A DNA stretch of 64,000 nucleotides, taken from NCBI GenBank assembly GCA_963848335.1, contig CAWKDD010000001.1, positions 186,001-250,000 on the forward strand, read 5' to 3'. The position numbers and the translations under genes are program-made. Of this stretch, positions 17,817-26,759 are shown one piece after another. A model generated the notes under the pieces. It was not told where the DNA came from. It searched no databases and saw only the letters and a list, made by a program, of their open reading frames with translations. Source of the stretch: Chersky-840 sp963848335 (GTDB taxonomy: Bacteria > Actinomycetota > Acidimicrobiia > Acidimicrobiales > UBA8190). Each line of letters begins with the position of its first letter. The stretch's first letter is position 1.

Positions 17817-19049
17817 ATGGCGTTGACGTTCGATTACAAGGTCCGAGACCGCACCGGCAAGCTCGTCGAGGGCCAGCTGGAGGGCGACAGCCTGGCGCTA
17901 GTCGTGAGCAAGCTGCGCGAGATGGGGTACCTGCCCCTGTCGGTGACCCCGAAGTCGAAGATGAACGTCCACAAGGAGATCAACATCCCGGGATTCTCCA
18001 ACCGGGTGAAGCTCACCGAGATCGCCGTCGCCACCCGCCAGCTGGCCACCATGATCGACTCGGGCCTGTCGGTGGTGCGGTCCCTCGGGATCCTGGGCAA
18101 TCAGGTGGAGAACAAGGAGCTGGGCCGGGTCCTCAGCGAGGTCCGCATGGACGTGGAGCGCGGCTCGTCGCTGTCGGCGGCGTGTGCCAAGTACCCCAAG
18201 ATCTTCAGCGTCCTGTTCATCACCATGGTCCAGGCCGGTGAAGCCGGAGGGCACCTGGACGCGGTCCTCTTGGAGCTGGCCTCCACCATGGAGAAGCAGG
18301 CGGTCCTGCGCCGCACCGTCCGATCGGCGATGACCTACCCCGCCGTGGTCGTGTCGGTGATGGTCGTCATCTTCCTGGCCCTGCTCATTTTCATCGTGCC
18401 CGTGTTCACCAAGCTGTTCGCGTCGCTCAATGCCAAGCTCCCTACACCGACCATCATCGTCATCGACATCTCCAAGATCATCCTCGGCCCCGGTTCGCTC
18501 GTGGTGGTGGCGGTGCTCGTGACCGCGGTGGTGCTGTTCCGCCGCTGGATCAAGACCGACGCGGGTCGCCTGAAGTGGGATGGGTTCAAGCTCAAGCCAC
18601 CGGTGTTCGGACAGCTCATCCACAAGGTGGCACTGGCGCGCTTCTCTCACACTCTGGCTTCGCTGATCGAAGCCGGCGTCCCCATCCTGGAGTCTCTCGA
18701 CATCGTGGCGGACACGGCGGGCAACCGCATCGTCGGCAATGCCCTGCTGGATGCCAAGGCGGGGGTCCGGGAGGGGCGGGCCCTGGCCGACACCCTGCGC
18801 GAGCACGAGGAGGTCATCCCCGCCCTGGTCACCCAGATGGTCGAGGTGGGCGAGCAGACCGGTGCGCTCGACACCATGCTCCACAAGGTGGGCCAGTTCT
18901 ACGACGGCGAGGTCGAGACGACGGTAAACAACCTGACCTCGATGCTCGAGCCCATGCTGACCGTGGCCATGGGTGCCGGCGTCGGCACCATGGTCGTCTG
19001 CATGTACCTGCCGATGTTCAGCTACATCAAGCACATCCCGACCAGCTGA
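17817..19049 (+). CDS. pilC: Type IV pilus inner-membrane platform protein
   Basis: Polytopic platform protein of the GspF/PilC family on which PilB and PilT act. 410 residues, intact. It has two copies of the T2SSF domain: the first with RQLATMIDSGLSVVRSLGIL and QAGEAGGHLDAVL, the second with SHTLASLIEAGVPILESL and VEVGEQTGALDTML. Three transmembrane segments are visible (VVVSVMVVIFLALLIFIV, LVVVAVLVTAVVLF, and the C-terminal AMGAGVGTMVVCMYLPMF). Third gene of the pilB-pilT2-pilC operon. Confidence 0.96.
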   Translation: MALTFDYKVRDRTGKLVEGQLEGDSLALVVSKLREMGYLPLSVTPKSKMNVHKEINIPGFSNRVKLTEIAVATRQLATMIDSGLSVVRSLGILGNQVENKELGRVLSEVRMDVERGSSLSAACAKYPKIFSVLFITMVQAGEAGGHLDAVLLELASTMEKQAVLRRTVRSAMTYPAVVVSVMVVIFLALLIFIVPVFTKLFASLNAKLPTPTIIVIDISKIILGPGSLVVVAVLVTAVVLFRRWIKTDAGRLKWDGFKLKPPVFGQLIHKVALARFSHTLASLIEAGVPILESLDIVADTAGNRIVGNALLDAKAGVREGRALADTLREHEEVIPALVTQMVEVGEQTGALDTMLHKVGQFYDGEVETTVNNLTSMLEPMLTVAMGAGVGTMVVCMYLPMFSYIKHIPTS

Positions 19050-19095
19050 CTCGACGGCTCTTTCGCACATGAGTGTGCTCGAAGGAGAAAGGCAC

Positions 19096-20368
19096 ATGAC
19101 CTTGGCCGGCCGCGCTCGGCTCCATACCGTTCCCATCCTGGTCACCGTGGCTGTCGTGGTGTTGGGGATGACCTACTGCCTGGAGTGGGGCCCGGTCGTC
19201 CGCCATCGGGACGTGTGGGTGACGCCCGGAGACATCTGGGGCGCGTACCGGTCTGCCCATTTCATCGCCTGGGGATCGTTGGGAAGCGTGTACGCGGCGG
19301 ACACGCGCATCGTCACCTTCCCGGGCATCCTGCTGCTCTTTGCGCCCCTTGCCCTGCTGACCGGGAGCCTCGGCATGAGTGAGAGCTTTCCTCATTTCCT
19401 CGCCCATCCCACCGCCTGGGTGCTCCTCGGGCCCTTCGAGATCGTGATCGGCTGCTCGGCGCTGTTCGCGCTCGACGCCCTGGCCACCCGACTCGAGGTC
19501 CCGCCCCGCCGGCGGATGGCGCTCTGTGTCGCCGAGGCGGTGCTCCTGTGGCCCACCCTCGTGATCTGGGGCCATCCCGAGGACGCCCTCGCCCTCGCCC
19601 TCGGCCATATACAGCCTCGTCCTGGGCCTCGATCGACAGGTGGACCGGTGCCGGATGGCTCTTCGGCGCCGCGGTCGCCGTCCAGCCCCTGGTGGTCCTC
19701 ATGCTCCCCGTGCTGCTCGCCATGTCCGGGGCGACGACGTGCCCCGGCCCTGCTCGGGCGCACCGTCCTGCCCGCCGCCGTGCTGCTCGCCACTCCGTTG
19801 ATCGCCCAGTTCCACGACACGGTCCAGGTTCTGCTCAACCAGCCGAACTTCCCCCACATCGACCACACCACCCCGTGGACGGCCTTCGCCCCGCGCCTCG
19901 GGGGGACCGGCAAGGACTTCGCCGTGGCCGCGGGCCCGGGACGTCTGGTGGCCCTCCTCGCCGCCTGTCTCCTCGGCTGGCAGGCGCGTCGCTGGCGTCA
20001 CCGTCCCGAGCTCCTGGCGTGGGCGGCGGCCCTCGCCTTGGCCCTGCGCTGCGTGACCGAATCGGTGATGGACCCGTACTACGTCTGGCCCGCGCTGGCC
20101 CTGGGCCTCGTCCTGGTCGGCGCGGCTGGCGAGCTGGCGGCAAGGCCTGGCCTTGGCCGTCGCCGTCACGGTCACTGTGTGTGCCGAAAACTATCTCGGA
20201 AAGTGGTCATGGTGGTCGATCGTCACCGGTGGCCTGCTCCTGGTGCTCCTGCTGGCGTTTCCGGGCAGGGCGTCAAGAGTCCGGCAGGAGGTGCCGATAG
20301 ATCTCAAAACGGCAGGAATCGAGCCCGTGCACGCGCCTGCGCGTGCCCTCGTAGGAGCAACCCGGTGA
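19096..20368 (+). CDS. Polytopic membrane protein, GT-C-like (at least three frame slips)
   Basis: Membrane protein with many hydrophobic segments placed inside the pilus locus. It starts at ATG 19096 behind GAAGGAG. Reading must change frame near 19610, 19735 and 20130 to follow the conserved-looking segments: LLFAPLALLTGSLG, then GWLFGAAVAVQPLVVLMLP, then LLNQPNFPHIDHTTPWTAF and DPYYVWPALALGLVLV, then ENYLGKWSWWSIVTGGLLL and the stop at 20368. The layout recalls DUF2029/GT87-type integral membrane glycosyltransferases, but no catalytic motif proves it. Glycosylation of pilin would be a guess from position. Confidence 0.6.
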
Positions 20369-20384
20369 CCAGGAGAGCGGAGTC

Positions 20385-22104
20385 ATGGCACAGGTAGTCG
20401 GACTCGACATCGGCACCAGCGCGGTGCGGGCGGCGGAGCTCGAGTTCGGCTCGGGCGCCCCCGTCCTGGTGGCGTTCGGACAGGTGGGCCTCCCCCCCGG
20501 CGCCATCGTCGACGGTGAGGTTCAGGACCTGTCGGCGGTCTCCGACGCCATCGAGCGGCTGTGGCAGAACGGGAAGTTCCAGTCGAAGACCGTCGTCGTG
20601 GGCATCGCCGGGCTGCGGGCCATCACCCGTGAGCTCGACCTGCCGTGGGTGCCGGACGAAGACGTCGACAGCGCGGTGCGCTTCCAGTCCGAAGAGGTCA
20701 TCCCGTTCCCGCCGGACAAGACGATCCTCTCGGCGCAGGTGCTCGCCGACAACACCGCTCCCGACGGGACGCGGACGCGGCGGGTCCTCGTGGCCGCCGC
20801 CCATCGCGACCTCGTCGACGGCGTCGTGGCGGCGGCGGAGAAAGCGGGTCTCATCGTCGAAGGCGTGGATCTCGTGTCCTCCGCCCTGGTGCGCGCCCTG
20901 GGGGATCCCTCGGTGGCGGCGGAGCGGCCCGAGGCGATCGTGTCCATCGGAGCCGGCCTGACCGTCGTGGTGGTCCATCAGCACGGTCGTCCCCAATTCG
21001 TCCGCACCATCGGCACGGGCGGCAATGCCGCCACCGCGGCGGTGGCGGGTGCGCTCGACCTCCCCCTCGTCGATGCCGAGGCTCTCAAGCGGCGTCTCGG
21101 TGAGGCCTCTCCCCAGGTCCAATCGGCAGAGAGTGCGGTCCAGGCGGCCATCGCCGAGCTCGTGGGCGAGATCCGGAACTCGGTGCAGTACTTCGCCACG
21201 CTGCCCGGGCGCGTGCCCATCGCCCGTGTCCTTCTGACCGGAGGGGGAGCTCGCCTGCGTGGCCTGGTCAAGGAGCTGCGCGCCCAGGTGCGCATCCCGG
21301 TCGAGCACGTCTCACCGCTGGCCCGGCTCGACCTGTCGAGGATCGACCTCGATCCCGAGCAGGCCGCCAGCATCGACCCCGTGCTGGCGACGCCCATCGG
21401 CCTGGCACTGCCCGAGCCCAACCCTTCGGTGAAGAAGTTCAACCTGGTCCCTCCCGAGGTGACCCAGCGTGCCTTCGAGCGCAACGTGGCTCGCAAGACC
21501 TTCGTGGCGGCGGGAGTCGTGGCGTTGCTCCTCGTGGCGGGCAGCGCATTCCGCTTTCTGGAGGTCCACAACGCCGAGAACGGGGTCAGCAACCTCAAGA
21601 GCAGCGTGGCCCAGCTCAACACCCAGATTCCGACCTTCGACAAGGTGGTCGCCATCACCAACGAGCTCCGGGTAGCCAAGGGTGAGGTCAGCTCAGATCT
21701 CGGCGACGGCCGTGGACTGGTCGGCCGTGGTGGCTCAGCTGCAGCAGCGCATCCCGGCGGGCCTGGCCGTGACACGTTCACGGGCACGAGCGTCGGCAAC
21801 AACCGGCGCTGCCGTGCGCCGCAGCCGCTACGGTCGACGGCCGACGGCAAGCCCGGCTGCCGGCACGGCGCCGGCCGGAGCCATCGGCTCCCTCACTCTG
21901 GGGGTCTCGGGAGCATTTCCGAGCTCCGCGCACTTCGATCCCGTGGCGCAATGGATCGACGGCCTGACGGCGTCGTCCATGTTCAGCCCGCCCGGTGTGG
22001 CGTCGGTTACCAATGCCCCGACCGGGGCGAACACGACCGTGGCCTTCCAGTCCACGCTGTGGCTCACCGCGGACTCCAACCTGACCAAGAACGCAGGTTC
22101 GTGA
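20385..22104 (+). CDS. PilM-PilN fusion protein (frame slips 21690-21850)
   Basis: Residues 1-345 are PilM, the actin-like cytoplasmic protein of the alignment complex (VGLDIGTSAVRAAELE, VLLTGGGARLRGL). Without a stop the chain continues as NPSVKKFNLVPPEVTQRAFERN, the PilN N-terminal motif, then one transmembrane segment (FVAAGVVALLLVAGSAF) and the PilN periplasmic-type domain. Normally pilM and pilN are separate, and PilN's short N-terminal motif docks in PilM. The frame is lost near 21692 and perhaps twice more before 21850; the restored C terminus ends LWLTADSNLTKNAGS. The fusion junction itself lies in intact sequence. Confidence 0.82.
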
Positions 22105-22720
22105 TGGAACAGATCACCCGCTACCGAATCCCGATCCTGACCGCTGTCGGCGCCTGATCGTCTTGGCGATCGTCGTCTACGCGGCGTGGATCTCTCCCGA
22201 GGGCGGCAAGCTCTCGAGCCTGCACGCCCAGCAGACCCAGCTCCAGTCCCAGCAGCTGCATCTGCAGACGGAGCTCACCAGCCTGCGCCGGGACAAGGCT
22301 CACCTGGCCGCCAATTGCCAGCAGCTGACCACGGACCTCACCGAGATCCCCGGCACACCGACGGTGGACAACTTCTTCAACCAGGTCACCGCCCTGGCGG
22401 TGGCCGCGGGCGACCCCAACACGCCGAGCATCAGCGTGACCGACACTACCGGGGGGACCGGCAGCGTCAAGCTCGTCGCCGTCGACCTGACGCTGTCGGG
22501 CACCTACGGCCAGATGTCGGCCTTCCTCCAGGGGCTCGACACCTTCCCGCGGCTGTTCTCCGTGACCAGCCTGGCCGTCAACGGCGGGGCCCTGGTGGCC
22601 GGCGGCGCGCCGGTCAATCCGGCCACGACGGGATACGAGCTGACCCTGGCGGGCGACATCTTCTACAGCGCCGGCCAGACCAATGTCTGCGCCCCGGCCA
22701 CCACGACTGCTGCGCCCTGA
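22104..22720 (+). CDS. pilO: PilO-type alignment protein (frame slip near 22155)
   Basis: Bitopic PilO-like protein, about 205 residues once a missing base in GGCGCCTGATCG near 22155 is allowed for. Order: a short cytoplasmic start MEQITRYRIPILTAVGA, a transmembrane helix (LIVLAIVVYAAWI), a coiled-coil rich in Gln/Leu (LHAQQTQLQSQQLHLQTEL), then a ferredoxin-like domain with LSGTYGQMSAFLQGLDTFPRLF, typical of PilO. The ATG overlaps the stop of the preceding gene (TGATG). It forms the alignment complex with the PilM-PilN fusion. Confidence 0.85.
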
Positions 22721-22826
22721 GGCCGAGGCCCTCGGCGGGCTGTTGTGCCGTCATTGGGCCTAAAGGAGCGGCGTCGCAGTGCCGATAGTTGTCCCGATAG
22801 CCATTGCGCATTAAGGGAGGAAGTCC

Positions 22827-23539
22827 ATGCTCAAGTCCACGCTCACGCGCCTGCGTGAGGCACGTATGCGGGAGTTCGAGGGAGCGGAAGCGGCTGATGC
22901 CGGTTTCACCCTGATCGAACTGATGGTGGTGCTGTTGATCATCGCCATCCTGCTCGCCATCGCCATTCCCACGTTCCTCGGCGTCACCGGGTCGGCCAAC
23001 GACCGGGCTGCGCAGTCGAACCTGACCAACGCCCTCACCGAGCTGAAGGCGCTGTACCAGAACGGGCAGACCTACTGCGAGGCCAACTGTGCAGCCGGTG
23101 TCACTGCTCTGCCTCTGACCGGTGCAGGCAGCATCCAGTCCTCGGCGCCTGAGTTCACCTGGACCACGGTGCAACGTGACAGCCTGGGAACAACATCAGC
23201 ATCGTGCCCCGGTCGACGTGGCGAGTGCTGGCGCTGGTGACGGCGTGATCATCGCCACCATGAGCAAGAACAACAACACATGCTGGTATGCAGCTGACCT
23301 CGAGTCCACGCCGGTGGCAGCGTTCACCGACGCCGGCAACAAGGACTTCGCCGCCGCGACCGCTTCCGGCAACGCCGGTCAGTGGGAGTCGGTGCCGACG
23401 TCCCAGGCTCCCTGGCCGGGGTGTACTACGCCAAGGTGCCCGCTGCGGGTACGACCTGCAACGCCACGGTTCACGGCTGACGGCCACGACGACCGTCTGG
23501 AACTGGGGTACGAGCTTCGCAAACGCCCCGACCAGCTGA
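22827..23539 (+). CDS. Type IV major pilin-like protein 1 (frame slips after 23165)
   Basis: Prepilin with a long 26-residue leader ending DAG, then the type III signal FTLIELMVVLLIIAILLAIAI with Glu at +5; cleavage is expected between Gly and Phe. The mature part has NLTNALTELKALYQNGQTYC and later NNNTCWYAADLE, so a Cys pair is likely. After 23165 the frame changes several times (near 23168, 23195, 23415, 23470) and ends in FANAPTS. GGGAGGAAG precedes the ATG. Nearly identical to the next pilin gene and followed by the same hairpin. Confidence 0.85.
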
Positions 23540-23632
23540 TCCTGAGCTGACGGAGCTTGCCGGAGCTTCATCCGGCGAAGTTGAAGACTGTGGCCCCCGC
23601 TTCGGCGGGGGCCACAGTCGCGTCCGTATCCG
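22893..23632 (+). repeat. Pilin direct repeat, copy 1
   Basis: Begins at GCTGATGCCGGTTTCAC and runs through the pilin mature region and terminator to about 23632. It is repeated at about 23837-24583 with only scattered differences. This is a tandem gene duplication with diverged leaders. Confidence 0.8.
23586..23619 (+). terminator. Terminator of pilin gene 1
   Basis: Perfect 15-bp stem GACTGTGGCCCCCGC with a TTCG tetraloop, 46 nt after the pilin stop. No clear T-run, as is common in GC-rich actinobacteria. Confidence 0.75.
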
Positions 23633-23777
23633 ACAGCGTCGAGAGTGAAGTTCGCATTGGCGTGAATACCGCGATCACGCAGGTGGGACTCAGGTTGTAT
23701 TGGCCCCTTTCCCAGCCAGAATCCAGGGACAGGAAAGGCAACTCAAGTTCCAGGTCAAGGGGGACGACCTTCAGACC

Positions 23778-24490
23778 ATGCACGATTTCAAATCGACCGA
23801 AATGGTTGGAGTCCCACCGCGGGACCGAGGGCCTGCTGATGCCGGTTTCACTCTGATCGAACTGATGGTGGTGCTGTTGATCATCGCCATCCTGCTCGCC
23901 ATCGCCATTCCCACGTTCCTCGGCGTGACCGGGTCGGCCAACGACCGGGCTGCGCAGTCGAACCTGACCAACGCCCTCACCGAGCTGAAGGCGCTGTACC
24001 AGAACGGGCAGACCTACTGCGCAGTCGCCAACTGTGCCGCCGGTGTCACTGCTCTGCCTCTGACCGGTGCGGGCAGCGTCCAGTCCTCGGCGCCTGAGTT
24101 CACCTGGACCACCGGTGCCAACGTGACAGCCTGGGAACAACATCAGCATCGTGCCCGTCGACGTGTCGAGTGCTGGCGACTGGTGCCGGCGTGATCATCG
24201 CCACCATGAGCAAGAACAACAACACATGCTGGTATGCAGCCGACCTGGAGTCGACGCCGGCTGACCAGCGTTCACCGACGCCGGCAACAAGGACTTCCCG
24301 CCGGCCACCGCTGCCGGCAGACGCACGGTCAGTGGGAGTCGGTGCCGACGGCCAAGGCTCCTCTGGCCGGCGTGTACTACGCCAAGGTGGCCAACTGCGG
24401 GTACGACCTGCAACGCCACGGCTCCGGTTGCGGCCACGACGACCGTCTGGAACTGGGGGAACGAGCTTCGCCAACGCCCCGACCAGCTGA
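23778..24490 (+). CDS. Type IV major pilin-like protein 2 (frame slips after 24125)
   Basis: Second prepilin. Its 22-residue leader MHDFKSTEMVGVPPRDRGPA plus DAG differs fully from that of copy 1, while from DAG-FTLIELMVV onward the DNA is almost identical to copy 1 for about 650 bp. One visible coding difference is CAVANC against CEANC. The frame changes after TWTTGANVTA (near 24130) and again later; the end is FANAPTS at 24490. Upstream 23620-23777 holds unrelated, less GC-rich DNA likely to carry its own promoter. Expected to be processed by a prepilin peptidase and polymerised by PilB/PilC. Confidence 0.83.
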
Positions 24491-24583
24491 TCCTGAGCTG
24501 ACGGAGCTTGCCGGAGCGACATCCGGCGAAGATTGAAGACTGTGGCCCCCGCTCCGGCGGGGCCACAGTCGCATCTGTATCGG
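23837..24583 (+). repeat. Pilin direct repeat, copy 2
   Basis: Second copy of the repeat that starts at about 22893. The shared part ends shortly after the hairpin (GCGTCCGTATCCG against GCATCTGTATCGG). Confidence 0.8.
24538..24570 (+). terminator. Terminator of pilin gene 2
   Basis: Same hairpin as at 23586 with a TCCG loop and one G fewer on the 3' arm. It closes the pilus locus; the facing FtsH-like gene ends 56 bp further on. Confidence 0.7.
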
Positions 24584-24625
24584 ATCGGTGCCGTGAGTGC
24601 CGCCCGATCGAGCGGACTCGGGTCC

Positions 24626-26557
24626 TCAGGTCGGCAGATGCGGAACGTCGCTCGAGACAGGCCCGGCCGACGCGATGACGTCGAGGATCTCCTTGCCCAC
24701 CAGCTCGTCTCGGTCCAACAACGCGTCGCGCAGGGCTTCGACCACGTGGCGGTTGTCCTCGAGCATGGTGCGCACCTCGTCCTTGGCCCCGCGCAGGAGC
24801 CGCTCGACCTCCTCGCGGCCCGAGTCGACGGCGGTGACCTTGGTGACGATGTTGCCCGGCATGTCGAGCGCAGCGGCGGAGATGAGGGTGGATCCCATGC
24901 CCAGGCTCCCCACCATCTGGCATGCCGACACGGTGGCGGCTTGGAGGTCGGACGCCACCCCCGAGCTCGTCTCCCCGAAGAACAACTCCTCGGCCACCAT
25001 CCCCCCGAAGGCGATCTGGATGAGGGCCTCGATCTCCGAGCGCGTCTTGGTGTAGCGCTCCTCTTCCTCCGAGTGCGACAGGAGCCCCAGGGCGTCCTTG
25101 CGCTTGATGATCGACAGGACCTCCATCTTGCGGCCCTTGCCCACCAGCCAGGCCACCGTGGCGTGCCCGGACTCGTGGGTGGCGATGGTCCGTCGCTCTG
25201 CCTCGGCGTACTCGACGGGCTGGGCCAGGCCGATCTCCTCGGTCATCTTGGCCTGTTGGATGTCGTCCCAGCCGAGCCCGGTGCCGTTGCGACGCAGCGC
25301 CCACACCAGCGCCTCGTCGAGAAGGTGCTCGAGCATGACCGGCGAGTACCCGAAGGTCATCGAGGCCAGGGTGTCGCGCTTGGCGGGGTCGTCGAGCTCG
25401 GGATCGTGCGCCTTCTTGGCCAGGTAGTAGTCGAGGATCTCGCGCCGTCCCGTCTTCGAGGGCAGGTCGAAGTAGATGGAGCGGTCGAATCGCCCCGGAC
25501 GCACCAGGGCGGGATCGAGGTCCGCGGCCCGGTTGGTGGCCCCGATGACCAGGATGTTGGCGGGTGGGGTGGGTGGCTTGGTGAGGTGGTGGTGCGAGGG
25601 AAGCCACGCGTTGACCAGGTCGATCAGGGCGCCGCGCATGCGGACCGAGCGCGGCGGCTGGTCGAAGGACTGGAGCTGGATCAGCAGCTCGTTGACGACC
25701 CCGGCGACGCCGTCGTGGTGGCGGCCGGTCCCCATTCCCCCCCGCGCACCCCCGATGGCGTCGATCTCCTCGATGAAACCGATGGCGCCGCCCTCGCGCC
25801 GGGCGTAGGTGCGCAGCTCGCGGAAGTACGAGCGGATCTTGCGGTTCGTCTGCCCGTAGAACATGGACTGGAAGGCCGAGGACGACACGAACAGGAACGG
25901 CACGCCGGCCTCGGCCGCCATGGCCTTGGCCATGTAGGTCTTGCCCGTGCCCGGTGGTCCCTCGAACAGGATGGCCCGGCGCGCCGATCCCCCCATGTGC
26001 TCGGCGAAGGTGCGGTGTGCCAGGAAGAGGTTGAGGGTCTTGACGACCTCGTCGACCACCACCGGCGCGCCGCGCACGTCGTCGAAGCGGACGTCGATCT
26101 CGTTGGGGCGGTACAGGATGTGCGGGGAGCGGCCCGCCCCGAGGAGCGGGACGACCATCACACAGACGAAGAGAGTGATGAGGATGAACGCCGGCAGGTA
26201 GGGGGTGAGCCCCGACGGGAAGTGGGGGAGCCCCAAGGCCCCCCGGTGCAGCACCATGGCCCGCACCACCAGCCAGGCGGCGATGGGGACGAGCAACAGG
26301 GCCAGGCGGCGCATCTTCCCCTGGCGGACGCGCTCGCGGTGGGCTCCGACGTCCGCGCCGCGCACTCCCATGACCCCGGATTGCCCGAGGGACCGCAAGG
26401 CGACGGCGGCTTCGGTGTCACCCGCTGCGGTGCCCGCCGGCGGGGCCTCCAGGGAGGTGCTGTCCATGTGCGCACCGGCCGCGTCGGGCACACCGGCCGC
26501 GTCGGCCTGGTCCGTTCGCATGAGACGGCGGTCCCCCCGGCTCCCCTGCCTGCTCAT
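24626..26557 (-). CDS. FtsH-like AAA+ membrane metalloprotease with variant Walker B
   Basis: 643-residue FtsH-type protein. Two transmembrane helices (about 84-105 and 118-140) follow an 80-residue Ser/Ala/Gly-rich cytoplasmic N terminus. The AAA domain has Walker A GPPGTGKT (200-207). Walker B is FIEEIDAIG (261-269), with Glu where FtsH has Asp. An insert of about 34 residues (300-333) precedes NILVIGATNR and RPGRFDR. The protease domain has zinc motif HESGH (461-465) and SSGVASDL supplying the third ligand. The divergence suggests a specialised paralogue, not the housekeeping FtsH. Confidence 0.85.
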   Translation of the reverse strand: MSRQGSRGDRRLMRTDQADAAGVPDAAGAHMDSTSLEAPPAGTAAGDTEAAVALRSLGQSGVMGVRGADVGAHRERVRQGKMRRLALLLVPIAAWLVVRAMVLHRGALGLPHFPSGLTPYLPAFILITLFVCVMVVPLLGAGRSPHILYRPNEIDVRFDDVRGAPVVVDEVVKTLNLFLAHRTFAEHMGGSARRAILFEGPPGTGKTYMAKAMAAEAGVPFLFVSSSAFQSMFYGQTNRKIRSYFRELRTYARREGGAIGFIEEIDAIGGARGGMGTGRHHDGVAGVVNELLIQLQSFDQPPRSVRMRGALIDLVNAWLPSHHHLTKPPTPPANILVIGATNRAADLDPALVRPGRFDRSIYFDLPSKTGRREILDYYLAKKAHDPELDDPAKRDTLASMTFGYSPVMLEHLLDEALVWALRRNGTGLGWDDIQQAKMTEEIGLAQPVEYAEAERRTIATHESGHATVAWLVGKGRKMEVLSIIKRKDALGLLSHSEEEERYTKTRSEIEALIQIAFGGMVAEELFFGETSSGVASDLQAATVSACQMVGSLGMGSTLISAAALDMPGNIVTKVTAVDSGREEVERLLRGAKDEVRTMLEDNRHVVEALRDALLDRDELVGKEILDVIASAGPVSSDVPHLPT

Positions 26558-26759
26558 GGACTCACCCTGCCCCCCGGCGCCGCGTCGTGCAGCCCCCGTC
26601 GACCGGGGCTCGGGCGCTAAGGCACCACTCTCCGCGTCCGTTCTAACTCCCCTCCCAACGACGGATCAACTCCGCCCCAATACCCAGGCGAGGACCCCGA
26701 TGCAGGGCCCCGACGCCGGGAAAAGGTCTCATCCCGGACGGAGCCGCCCCGGCGGTGGC

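Noticed and set aside
21690..21850. Programmed frameshift in the PilM-PilN gene
   Set aside because: No slippery heptamer or pseudoknot was evident, and similar slips occur in many unrelated genes nearby, so sequence error is simpler.
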